A stretch of DNA of 38,996 nt. It comes from DATJSJ01 sp035504175 (GTDB lineage: Bacteria; Pseudomonadota; Alphaproteobacteria; Acetobacterales; Acetobacteraceae). The notes under the pieces were generated by a model, which worked only from the letters and a program-made list of their open reading frames with translations, was not told the DNA's origin and ran no database searches. Within the stretch, counting starts at the first letter, position 1, and each line of letters starts with the position of its first letter. The DNA lies in the NCBI GenBank assembly GCA_035504175.1, contig DATJSJ010000122.1, positions 1-38,996 of the forward strand, in the 5' to 3' direction. Below are positions 24,294-32,269 of this stretch, piece after piece. The translations under genes were made by a program, and so were the position numbers.

Positions 24294-25943
24294 TCAGGGC
24301 GCGGCGCCGATGCCGCCCCGTACCGCGCCGCCCTGCGCCGCCCCGATCGGGTGGGAGCCGGAGCGGGCATCGCCGTCGCGTATCGCCGCCAGCGTCATCG
24401 GTCGCGGCAAGGCATAGAGCTGCCACGGCCCGATCGCCGAGAGCAACGCCGCGCCGCGTGGCGGCGCCTCGCTCGGCGGATAGACCGGATGGCCCGCACG
24501 CGAGATCAGGTGCGTGTAACGGGGCAGAAGCCCGATACCCGGCACGGTCAGCGGCGCCGGCAGGCCCGTGATCAGGGTGTAGGCAGTCGCATGATAGGTC
24601 AGCAGGGCCGGCGGCGGATCCGGCATGGCACGGATCCTGGCAAACAGCGCCAGCAGATCGTCCGATCCCGCCGCCAACGGATGGCGCTCGAAGCGCACGA
24701 CATAAGCGAGCAGGCTGGTCGCGCAGACAATCGCCAGCGCCGCTGCAAACAGGCTCCGCGCCGGCCGCTTCCAGGCCGCAACCCAGGGATAAAGTCTGGC
24801 CACCAGCAGCAACAGGGTCAGCAGAGTCACCGGCACCCAGAAGCGCGTGCCGGCGCCCCAGGCGTACAGGACCAGCAGCGCCGCCATCGGCGCGATCACC
24901 AGGAACAGCGGCACGCCCACCCGGCGCACCGGAACCGCCAGCAGCGCGATCACGGCGGTCAGGACCGCGGCGACGAGGAAGGCGGCAGGCAGGCGTTCCA
25001 GCGCCCGGGTCCAGAGCCAGGGCAGGAGTTCCTGCGGCACGCGATAGATGATTCGATGCATCAGCGAGTCGAGCGCGTTGCGCGCCACCTCGACCGGCGT
25101 CATCAGCGGGCTGGCCGGATTGACCGGGTCGTGGGCGAACAGCATGCGGATCTGGTTGATCCCGTCGAACCCCAGATCGGCGTGGATGCCGCGATTGCGC
25201 AGCATCCAGGCCAGGAACCAGGTGACGAAGGCCGCGGCGTAGACCAGCCAGGCACGGATCTGCCCGGCCCGATCGAGCCGTGTGCCGCGCCGCTCCACGA
25301 GAAAACCGAGCGGCGCCAGCGCCAGGCCGAGCAGCGACCCCTTCACCAGCATGCCGAACCCAGCGACGAAACCGGCGAGCCCGGCCTGCCACAGACGCGG
25401 ACGCCGCTCGGCCCAGATCAGATCGACCATCAGCACGCCGCCGATCGCCCAGACGGTGGTCGGCACTTCCGACAGCGCCAGGTGGCCGAAGTCCCAGTAG
25501 TACGGGTTGGACGCCAGCAGCAGGGCCGCGGCATCGGCCGCACCGGTGCGGCCGGTGATGCGCCGGACATAGAACCAGGCGAACAGGACGCCGAGCAGCG
25601 CGGTGGCAATGATCGGCAGCTTGACCAGCCACCATGGCAGCGGCAGGCCGGTGAACATCGTCGCCGGCGCCAACAGCAGCGCCATCCCGGGCGGGAAGGT
25701 GGTGTGCGGCACGAACTGGCCCGGGATCAGGCTGCGGGTGTAGCCGAGCCCGTGCGTCAGCGCCCAACTCAGTCCGACATAGACCTCGGCATCCTCGGCG
25801 TCGTACGGGCTGAAATCCGGCCGGTTGTTGGGCAGCAGCAGGTAGAACGCGGCGATCGCCAGGAGCGCCAGGAGCCGCCAGGCAAGCGCGCGATCAGCGA
25901 TCGAGCGGGCAACCGGCGCGCGCAGAGCGGATGTCTGCCCCAT
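24294..25943 (-). CDS. GT39/ArnT-like polytopic membrane glycosyltransferase
   Basis: This 549-residue protein has about 10-12 hydrophobic segments. After the first helix (LLALLAIAAFYLLL) comes an acidic luminal loop DFSPYDAEDAEVYVGLS, in the position of the catalytic Asp/Glu of the PMT/ArnT (GT-C) fold. Then GLGYTRSLIPGQFVPHTTFPPGMALLLAP is typical of GT39-family proteins. Enzymes of this class move sugars from a polyprenyl-phosphate donor onto lipids or proteins in the periplasm. The donor and acceptor here are unknown. It lies between ispG and the exported-protein genes on the same strand, with 220 nt upstream and 145 nt downstream. The C-terminal tail is Gly/Ala-rich. Confidence 0.75.
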   Translation of the reverse strand: MGQTSALRAPVARSIADRALAWRLLALLAIAAFYLLLPNNRPDFSPYDAEDAEVYVGLSWALTHGLGYTRSLIPGQFVPHTTFPPGMALLLAPATMFTGLPLPWWLVKLPIIATALLGVLFAWFYVRRITGRTGAADAAALLLASNPYYWDFGHLALSEVPTTVWAIGGVLMVDLIWAERRPRLWQAGLAGFVAGFGMLVKGSLLGLALAPLGFLVERRGTRLDRAGQIRAWLVYAAAFVTWFLAWMLRNRGIHADLGFDGINQIRMLFAHDPVNPASPLMTPVEVARNALDSLMHRIIYRVPQELLPWLWTRALERLPAAFLVAAVLTAVIALLAVPVRRVGVPLFLVIAPMAALLVLYAWGAGTRFWVPVTLLTLLLLVARLYPWVAAWKRPARSLFAAALAIVCATSLLAYVVRFERHPLAAGSDDLLALFARIRAMPDPPPALLTYHATAYTLITGLPAPLTVPGIGLLPRYTHLISRAGHPVYPPSEAPPRGAALLSAIGPWQLYALPRPMTLAAIRDGDARSGSHPIGAAQGGAVRGGIGAAP

Positions 25944-26107
25944 GGCGTCTCCGAGGAACCGTCCCGCGCGTGGCCCGCCTCGCCCGCCGCGGGCGGATCA
26001 GCGACACCCAGACCTCGGCGTGTTGTCCAGACTAGCGCGTGTAGAGCGGAACGTGGCGTCGGAATAGATGGGAGTATGTAACCCCATCGTTACCCGCGCC
26101 GATCAAA

Positions 26108-26132
26108 GGCGCGCCGGCCTGTCGGCGGCGCC
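26108..26132 (-). terminator. Terminator-like hairpin after ispG
   Basis: GGCGCGCCG and CGGCGGCGCC pair with one bulged base around a 6-nt loop, 31 nt beyond the ispG stop. On the minus strand the stem is followed directly by TTTGATC, giving a short T-run. It also lies upstream of the GT39-like gene. Confidence 0.5.
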
Positions 26133-26163
26133 GCGCCCGGAGCGGGCGTGGCGTGGACGCAGC

Positions 26164-27282
26164 CTACTCGGCCGCGGCTTTGACCTCACCCGCCTTGATC
26201 GCGGCCGCGCGGGTCTCGACCAGCTCGACAATGTGATCGACCATCCGCTCCGCCTCCACCGGATGGTCCTGCCGCCCGGCGCGGTAGACCATGTGCCGCC
26301 CGGCGCCGCCGCCGGTCAGCCCGATATCGGTCATCAGCGCCTCGCCCGGCCCGTTCACGACGCAGCCGATGATCGAGAGGGTGATCGGCGTCTCGATATG
26401 CGCCAGCCGCTCCTCCAGCGTCGCCACGGTCCGGATCACGTCGAAGCCCTGCCGCGCACAGGACGGACAGGAGACGATCTTCACGCCGCGATGCCGGATG
26501 CCGAGCGATTTCAGCAGCTCCCAGCCGACATGCACCTCCTCCTCCGGCTCAGCCGAGAGCGAGACGCGGACCGTGTCGCCGATCCCGGCCCAGAGCAGGT
26601 TGCCGAGCCCGATCGCGCTCTTCACCGTGCCGGTGCGTCGCCCGCCCGCCTCGGTGATGCCGATATGCAGCGGGTGATCGCAGACCTCGGCGAGCTGCTG
26701 GTAGGCGGCGACGGCGAGGAACACGTCGGACGCCTTCACGCTGATCTTGAAGTCGTGGAAATCGTTGTCCTGCAGGATGCGGGCGTGCTCCAGCGCGCTC
26801 TCGACCAGCGCCTCGGGATTGGGCTCGCCGTATTTCTCCAGCAGGTGGCGCTCCAGGCTGCCGGCATTGACCCCGATGCGCATGGAGCAGCCGTGGTCGC
26901 GGGCGGCACGGATCACCTCGCGCACCCGCTCCATGTTGCCGATATTGCCCGGATTGATGCGCAGGCAGGCGGCGCCGCTCTCGGCCGCCTCGATCGCGCG
27001 TTTGTAGTGGAAATGGATGTCGGCGACGATCGGCACGCCGACCTCGGGCACGATCTCGCGCAGCGCCAGCGCGCTCTCCTGGTCGGGGCAGGAGACGCGG
27101 ACGATATCGACCCCGGCGATCTCCGCCCGCCGGATCTGCGCGATCGTCGCCGGGACGTCCGTCGTCAGCGTGTTGGTCATGGTCTGCACGGTGATCGGCG
27201 CGTCGCCGCCGACCGGCACGCGGCCGACATGGATCTGCCGCGAGCGCCGGCGTTCGATGTGCTGATAGGGGCGGTAGCTCAT
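26164..27282 (-). CDS. ispG: 4-hydroxy-3-methylbut-2-en-1-yl diphosphate synthase
   Basis: The 372-residue enzyme converts methylerythritol cyclodiphosphate to HMBPP in the MEP isoprenoid pathway. The N-terminus MSYRPYQHIERRRSRQIHVG leads into the TIM-barrel part (VPIVADIHFHYKRAIEAAE, LRINPGNIGN). The [4Fe-4S] cluster ligands are in VSCPSCARQG and IIGCVVNGPGE. The start at 27282 follows GGAG by 9 nt; the frame extends to 27333 but the family N-terminus begins at MSYRP. It lies 123 nt downstream of the RodZ-like gene on the same strand, the order usual in Alphaproteobacteria. hisS, which often follows, is displaced by the GT39/exported-protein cassette. Confidence 0.95.
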   Translation of the reverse strand: MSYRPYQHIERRRSRQIHVGRVPVGGDAPITVQTMTNTLTTDVPATIAQIRRAEIAGVDIVRVSCPDQESALALREIVPEVGVPIVADIHFHYKRAIEAAESGAACLRINPGNIGNMERVREVIRAARDHGCSMRIGVNAGSLERHLLEKYGEPNPEALVESALEHARILQDNDFHDFKISVKASDVFLAVAAYQQLAEVCDHPLHIGITEAGGRRTGTVKSAIGLGNLLWAGIGDTVRVSLSAEPEEEVHVGWELLKSLGIRHRGVKIVSCPSCARQGFDVIRTVATLEERLAHIETPITLSIIGCVVNGPGEALMTDIGLTGGGAGRHMVYRAGRQDHPVEAERMVDHIVELVETRAAAIKAGEVKAAAE

Positions 27283-27377
27283 GCGCGTCTGCTCCGGCGG
27301 GCCCGGGTTGTAAGTCGCGGCGATCCGCGCCACCGGGTCTTGCGTCCCGTGACGCTGATCAGCCGGGAGATGGGAAC

Positions 27378-27400
27378 CGGCGGTGCCGCTTCCACCGCCG
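27378..27400 (-). terminator. Hairpin after the RodZ-like gene
   Basis: CGGCGGT and ACCGCCG form a perfect 7-bp inverted repeat with a 9-nt loop starting 5 nt after the RodZ-like stop. No T-run is present, so attenuation before ispG is possible but unproven. Confidence 0.35.
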
Positions 27401-27405
27401 CTCTT

Positions 27406-28524
27406 CTATTGCGGAGCGGCGTGTGCCGTCGAGGTGCCGGGCGGCAACAGCTTGCCGGCGCGGATCGCGTCCGCACTGAGCGGCAGGTCACGCCGCACGG
27501 CGCCGTTGCTGCCGAGCGGCGCCGTCGCCACCCCGTCCACCACCAGCTCCGTGCCGCCGGCATTGCCGGTGGTCAGAAGCAGCTGCGGCTTGTCGGCCGG
27601 CACGGTCCAGGTGTCGCCGGCGCGCAGGATGCGACTGAGCAGCACCGGTCCGGATTTCTGCCGCACCTGCACCCAGGAATCGGCGGTCGCCCGCAGCAGG
27701 ATCTGGCCCTGATTGCCGGCCGCGTCGGCGGCGCCAGGCGGTAACGAGGCGGCGGCGGCCTGGCCCGGCGAGACGTCGCGCGGCGGCGGGAGGGCGGCGG
27801 CGCTGGCCACCGCCGTGCCCGGCGCGGTGGCTGTACCGCCGGGCTGCGCCGGGGCTGCCGGCGGGATGGTCGCCGACCCGTCGCCGGCCGACGGGGCTAC
27901 GGCCGCGCCCGAGGCTGCCGCATTCGGCGCCGGCTCGCGCATCGCCGCGGCGGCCTGGCTCGGCGGGATGTCCGGGGGCGTGTAGGACGGCACCTGCGGC
28001 TGCGGCTGCGGCTCGCTGGACGGCGGCGGCAGCACGGTCGCGACCTGCGGCGACGGGATCGCGGCAGGCGCGGCGTGCTCCGCCAGGCGCGCCGGTACCG
28101 GCGGGATCGTATTGGCGGCGTCATTGCCGCTGCCGCTGTAGCGGTACCAGCCGACATAGGCGCCGATCGCGAGGACGAGGCCGAGCAGGGCGAGCGCCCC
28201 GGCCGGCACGCCCCGCTCGGGCACCGGCGCCGGGAAGGTCAACTCGGTCTTGCGTCCCACCTCGCCGATCTCGGTCCGGTAGCGCCGCGCCATCGCGTCG
28301 GGATCAAGCCCGAGCGCCTGGGCATAGGTACGCAGAAAGCCGATCGCATAGGCGGTGCCCGGCAGGTCGCCCGGTCGGCCGGCCTCGAGTGCCTGCAGAT
28401 ACGGCAGCCGGATGCGCAGCCCGGCGGCGACCGCCGTCAGATCCCAGCCGAGCCGTTCGCGCGCCGCCCGCAACTCACCCCCGAGCCGCGCCGCGCCGGT
28501 TTCCGGACTGGTTTCATATTCCAT
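27406..28524 (-). CDS. RodZ-like protein (helix-turn-helix, one TM helix, DUF4115)
   Basis: The 372-residue protein has an N-terminal cytoplasmic HTH_25 domain (about 12-80: LGGELRAARERLGWDLTAVA...LPYLQALEAG...GFLRTYAQALGLD), a single membrane helix at 108-127, a long Pro/Ala/Gln-rich periplasmic linker and a C-terminal DUF4115 domain (about 270-350: QILLRATADSWVQVRQKSG...LSRILRAGDTW). RodZ links MreB to the elongation machinery and controls cell shape. The start at 28524 has AAGG 7 nt upstream; other in-frame ATGs lie at 28548-28557. It precedes ispG on the same strand. The linker is unusually long and rich in alanine and proline, a feature shared with other envelope proteins in this window. 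Confidence 0.85.
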   Translation of the reverse strand: MEYETSPETGAARLGGELRAARERLGWDLTAVAAGLRIRLPYLQALEAGRPGDLPGTAYAIGFLRTYAQALGLDPDAMARRYRTEIGEVGRKTELTFPAPVPERGVPAGALALLGLVLAIGAYVGWYRYSGSGNDAANTIPPVPARLAEHAAPAAIPSPQVATVLPPPSSEPQPQPQVPSYTPPDIPPSQAAAAMREPAPNAAASGAAVAPSAGDGSATIPPAAPAQPGGTATAPGTAVASAAALPPPRDVSPGQAAAASLPPGAADAAGNQGQILLRATADSWVQVRQKSGPVLLSRILRAGDTWTVPADKPQLLLTTGNAGGTELVVDGVATAPLGSNGAVRRDLPLSADAIRAGKLLPPGTSTAHAAPQ

Positions 28525-28830
28525 CGCAACGCCTTGAGTTTGCGACATCATCGGCATGCGCGCTTGCGCCAGCCTGGCCTTGCGATGGTGCAGCACGGCA
28601 GTTCGTCCCCCGCTGTCCGATGCTCGCCTCAGGCGGCCGGTCGTTGCTGCCCGTCCAGGCCCGCCAACGCCTGCCCCGCGCCGCCGCATCTAACCCGAGA
28701 CCGAGTCGCTTGCCAACGGGGCTGCGCCGAAACGGCCGCGAATCGCTGGGAAAAATGCGCCGCAGACGCTTGTTCCGAAACGGCTGATCGCGCAAACGTA
28801 ACCGAGTGCCGCGGCTCCGTCGGCGTCGGA
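28525..28830. other. Non-coding interval between ptsP and the RodZ-like gene
   Basis: 306 bases without a convincing gene. It holds a candidate promoter (28688-28716) and two copies of CCGAAACGGC (28727-28736 and 28775-28784), 48 nt apart and upstream of that promoter, which might be a regulator's paired sites. Confidence 0.5.
28688..28716 (-). promoter_or_regulatory. Candidate promoter of the rodZ-ispG transcript
   Basis: On the minus strand TTGGCA (28716-28711) and TTAGAT (28693-28688) are 17 nt apart. The -35 matches at 5 of 6 and the -10 at only 3 of 6. The leader to the 28524 start would be about 155 nt. Confidence 0.35.
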
Positions 28831-31137
28831 TCAGAGCGGCAGTGCGTGCTCCTGTGCCCAGGCGAGCAGCGTCTCGCGCAGCGACGCTTCGGCGGCGCCG
28901 GTGCGCCGCAGCACGGCCAGCAGGGTGCGGAAGGCGCCGAGATCCGCGGCGGTGAGCAGCGCCTTGACCGGCAGCAGGGACGTGGCCGGCATGGAGAGCG
29001 TGGTGATGCCGAGCGCCGCGAGCGTGAGCGCCTCGAGCGGGCGCGAGGCCGCCGCCCCGCAGAGCGAAAGCGGCACGCCGGCCGTCCCGGCGGCGCGGCT
29101 CACCGCCTCCAGCATGTCCAGCACCGGCGCGGACAGCAGGTCGTAGCGATCGGCGATGCCGCGGGTGCCGCGATCGGCAGCAAACAGAAATTGCAGCAGA
29201 TCATTCGAGCCGATCGAGACGAAATCGACCTCCGCCAGCAGCGCCGGCATTTGCCAGAGCAGCGACGGCACCTCGAGCATGGTACCGAGCTCGAGCCGCG
29301 CCGGCGGCCGGTCGATTCGTTCCGCCTCCGAGAGGACAAGCGCCCGCGCCTGGCGGAACTCCGCCACCGTCGCGACCATCGGGAACATGATGGTCAGCGG
29401 CCGCCCGGCAGCGGCCAGCAGCAGCGCCCGGGCCTGCCGGCGCAGTACCGCCGGGCGATCCAGCGCGATGCGCAGGCTGCGCCAGCCCATCGCCGGATTT
29501 TCCTCGTCGGCCGTCGAGGCCCCCGGCAGCAGTTTGTCGCCGCCCAGATCGAGCGTGCGGAACACCACCGGCCGCCCCGCCGCCGCATCCAGGACCCGGG
29601 CATAGATCGCCACCTGCTCCGGAATGTCGGCGACCCCGCCGCGCGCCAGCATGGCGATCTCGGTGCGGAACAGGCCGATCCCCTCGGCCCCGGTCGCCGT
29701 CAGCGCGTCGAGCTCCAGCGGCAGCCCGATATTGAGCATCAGCCGGAACGGAACGCCGTCGGCGGTGCACGACGGACGCTCGCGCAGCGCCGTCCAGCCG
29801 GCCTCGCGGGCGTTGCGCGCCTGCAACGCCCGCTCATAGGTCAGGCGGATATCGGCCTCCGGCCGCAGCACCAGCCGGCCCTCATCGGCGTCCAGCACCG
29901 CCTCATCGCCTTCCTGCACCATGGCGATGACGCCGCGGACGTCGCCGAGCGCCGGCAACGACAGCGTGCGCGCCAGGATCGCGGCATGGCCGGCGGGGCT
30001 GCCCTCCTCGATCAGCAGCCCGGAAATGCCGCGTGCGTGCCAGGCGAGAAGCTGTGCCGGCCCGAGCCGCCGCGCAACCAGGACCGCGCCGGGCGGCACC
30101 TCCTGGGCCTCCTCCTCGGCGCCGTCGAGCGCGGCCAGCAGCCGTCCGGCCAGATCCTCGAAATCCGCCAGCCGCTCGCGCAATGTCGGATCGGACAGGC
30201 GCCGGATGCGGTTCTGCAGCTCGCCGCTCACCCGATGCACCGCGGCCTCGGCGGTGAGGCCACCGCGCACCGCATCGGCGACGCGACGCAACCAGCCGCT
30301 GTCGGCGGCGAGCAGCCTCGTGGCGTTCAGCACCTCACGCATCTCGGCCCGCCCGCGCGCCGGGCCGCCCTCCGGCAGACCGGCCGCGATCAGCGCATCG
30401 AGGTCGTGGCGCATCGCTTCGGCCGCCTCGTTCAGCCGGCGCAGCTCGGCCTCCGGTTCCTCGGCCAGCAGCCGCCGCGGCGCCGCCGCCCCGCCGAGGA
30501 CGATGACCGGGCCCAGCACCACGCCGGGCGACAGTACCGCCGCCTCGAACTGGCGGGTCATCGAAGCGCCGAGACCCTCCTCCGCGCCGTCATGCGCGCC
30601 GCCGGCCGCGAGCGCTTCGGCCAGCAGCATGGCGACGGTCTCGACGATCTCGACCTCGTCGTCCTCGTAGAGGCGCGGCATGCGGTTCTGCACCGCCAGC
30701 ACGCCGAGCGTGCGGCCGGCGCGCCGCACCGGCACGCCGAGCAGCGACGCGTACGGCTCCTCGCCGGTCTCCGGCCGGTAGGCGAAGGCGGGATGGTTCT
30801 GCGCGTCCGGCAGGTTCATCACCTCGCCGGTGGCGGCGACCAGGCCGACGATGCCCTCGCCCACGCGCAGCCGGGTCCGACCGACCGCCTCCGGGCGAAG
30901 GCCATGCGTCGCGGCCAGCTCCAGCAAGTCACCCGGCCGCATGGCGTAGATCGAGCAGACCTCGGCGACCATCTCGGTCGCGACCAGCCCCACCAGCACC
31001 GCGAGCGAGGCCGGCCCGCGGGCCATGGTCTCGCGCAGCCGCCCGAGCACACGGCGGCTGGCCGGCATCCGGTCAGTGCGGCCCGACGCGGCGCCGAGGC
31101 CGCCGGCGTCGCCGCGGCCGGCCGGAGGCGCCGTCAT
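28831..31137 (-). CDS. ptsP: Phosphoenolpyruvate-protein phosphotransferase PtsP (EI-Ntr)
   Basis: The 768-residue protein is the first enzyme of the nitrogen phosphotransferase relay, passing phosphate from PEP to NPr. An N-terminal GAF domain (about 35-175: LVGLVATEMVAEVCSIYAM ... EPYASLLGVPVRRAGRTLGVLAVQN) senses a small ligand. The EI core follows. The phosphorylated His is H384 in GSPAGHAAILAR, where the usual Ser/Thr-Ser-His reads Ala-Gly-His. The PEP-binding part contains GIGLFRTEIAML, FRTLDLGGDKL, MFPMV and SIGSNDLLQFLFAADR. The catalytic Cys is C693 (LSLCGAAAS). The start is 1 nt after the upstream gene's stop; an ATG at 31068 is an alternative. NPr and EIIA genes are not in the window. 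Confidence 0.93.
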   Translation of the reverse strand: MTAPPAGRGDAGGLGAASGRTDRMPASRRVLGRLRETMARGPASLAVLVGLVATEMVAEVCSIYAMRPGDLLELAATHGLRPEAVGRTRLRVGEGIVGLVAATGEVMNLPDAQNHPAFAYRPETGEEPYASLLGVPVRRAGRTLGVLAVQNRMPRLYEDDEVEIVETVAMLLAEALAAGGAHDGAEEGLGASMTRQFEAAVLSPGVVLGPVIVLGGAAAPRRLLAEEPEAELRRLNEAAEAMRHDLDALIAAGLPEGGPARGRAEMREVLNATRLLAADSGWLRRVADAVRGGLTAEAAVHRVSGELQNRIRRLSDPTLRERLADFEDLAGRLLAALDGAEEEAQEVPPGAVLVARRLGPAQLLAWHARGISGLLIEEGSPAGHAAILARTLSLPALGDVRGVIAMVQEGDEAVLDADEGRLVLRPEADIRLTYERALQARNAREAGWTALRERPSCTADGVPFRLMLNIGLPLELDALTATGAEGIGLFRTEIAMLARGGVADIPEQVAIYARVLDAAAGRPVVFRTLDLGGDKLLPGASTADEENPAMGWRSLRIALDRPAVLRRQARALLLAAAGRPLTIMFPMVATVAEFRQARALVLSEAERIDRPPARLELGTMLEVPSLLWQMPALLAEVDFVSIGSNDLLQFLFAADRGTRGIADRYDLLSAPVLDMLEAVSRAAGTAGVPLSLCGAAASRPLEALTLAALGITTLSMPATSLLPVKALLTAADLGAFRTLLAVLRRTGAAEASLRETLLAWAQEHALPL

Positions 31138-31138
31138 C

Positions 31139-32269
31139 TCAGGCGGCGGGGCCGGCTCGCGAGGCGCGCGCCGCCGGCATCGCCACCGGTCCGATTTCCG
31201 GCTCGCCGCTCCGCCCGGTCACGGAATGCCGCGCCAGCAACGCGTCGACCGCCTGCGCCACCAGTTCCTCGATGATCTCGGCGGTCGGCTGCTCCGCGGT
31301 CACCATGCCGACCGATTGCCCGGCCATCACCGAGCCCGCCTCCACATCGCCCTCGATCACCGCCCGGCGCAGCGCCCCGGCCCAGAAATGCTCAATCGAG
31401 AGCTGTGCGGCCTCGCGCGTCAGCTCGCCGGCCTGGAACTGCCGCACCGTCTCCGCCTGGTGCGCCAGGAACAGCCGCGTCCCGGCATTGGCCAGGCCGC
31501 GCACCGGAATCACCGGAAACCGCTCGTCAAGCTGCGGCGTCGGTACCGCGTCGCGCGCGGCGGCGCGGAAGAAGGCCTGCTTGAAGCGCGCATGCGCGAT
31601 GCTTTCGGTCGCGGCGGCGAAGCGGGTGCCGAGCTGCGCCCCGGCCGCGCCCATCTCGAGATAAGCGAGGATCGCCTCGCCGCGGCCGAGTCCGCCGGCG
31701 ACGAACACCGGGATGTCGCGGATATGGGGCAGGATCTCCTGGGCGAGGACGGTCAGCGACACCGGGCCGATATGCCCGCCCGCCTCCGATCCCTCGATCA
31801 CCAGCGCGTCCGCCCCCGATCGCACCAGCCGGCGCGCCAAGACCAGCGCCGGGGCGAAGCAGATCAGCTTCGCCCCGCCATCCTTCACCGCCCGCACCGC
31901 GCCGCCCGGCGGCACGCCGCCGGCCAGCACGATATGGCCGACCCGGCCCGCGAGGCAGACGCGGATCAGGTCGTCGAGCTGCGGGTGCATGGTGATCAGG
32001 TTGACGCCGAACGGCCGGTCGGTGCGCGCCTGCGTGCCGGCGATCTCGGCCGCGAGCTGCTCCGGGTTCATCGAGCCGCAGGCGATCACGCCAAAGCCGC
32101 CGGCGTTCGAGATCGCCGCGACCAGGTGGCGCTCGGAGACCCAGCTCATCGCCCCGCCCATGATCGCGACGCGGCAGCCGAGGAACGCCGTGCCGCGCGC
32201 CCAGAGCCGGTCGAGCGTCGCGCGCGCCGCATGGCGCGCCGGGTCGGGAATCGCGGTGTCAGGCGGCAT
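31139..32269 (-). CDS. Nitronate monooxygenase / 2-nitropropane dioxygenase family flavoprotein
   Basis: The 376-residue TIM-barrel flavoprotein binds FMN. VAIMGGAMSWVSERHLVAAISNAGGFGVIACG is the family N-terminus, IEGSEAGGHIG carries the conserved histidine (H166) of class I nitronate monooxygenases, and VFVAGGLGRGEAILAYLEMGAAGAQLGTRF is the phosphate-binding region. Activity on nitronates is known for the family, but FabK-like enoyl reductases and other FMN enzymes share this pattern, so the substrate is unsure. The start overlaps the lysC stop by 11 nt, and its stop is 1 nt before ptsP, so the three genes are tightly coupled. A metabolic link between aspartokinase, this enzyme and PtsP is not obvious. 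Confidence 0.85.
   Translation of the reverse strand: MPPDTAIPDPARHAARATLDRLWARGTAFLGCRVAIMGGAMSWVSERHLVAAISNAGGFGVIACGSMNPEQLAAEIAGTQARTDRPFGVNLITMHPQLDDLIRVCLAGRVGHIVLAGGVPPGGAVRAVKDGGAKLICFAPALVLARRLVRSGADALVIEGSEAGGHIGPVSLTVLAQEILPHIRDIPVFVAGGLGRGEAILAYLEMGAAGAQLGTRFAAATESIAHARFKQAFFRAAARDAVPTPQLDERFPVIPVRGLANAGTRLFLAHQAETVRQFQAGELTREAAQLSIEHFWAGALRRAVIEGDVEAGSVMAGQSVGMVTAEQPTAEIIEELVAQAVDALLARHSVTGRSGEPEIGPVAMPAARASRAGPAA

Noticed and set aside
26031..26049. CTAG and TAGAGCG motifs upstream of the GT39-like gene as a further repeat copy
   Set aside because: Only the short boundary letters match; neither hairpin module is present.
24351..26081. 576-codon plus-strand frame opposite the GT39-like gene
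   Set aside because: The opposite strand encodes a clear multi-helix membrane protein; this frame is Gln/Arg/His-rich without hydrophobic or conserved segments.
26068..27744. 558-codon plus-strand frame opposite ispG
   Set aside because: ispG on the other strand is unambiguous.
28075..31275. Very long open frame (over 1,000 codons) on the plus strand opposite ptsP and the RodZ-like gene
   Set aside because: It is Arg/Gln/His/Ala-rich with no domain, lies wholly antisense to a clearly recognised enzyme, and is expected from third-position GC bias in high-GC DNA.
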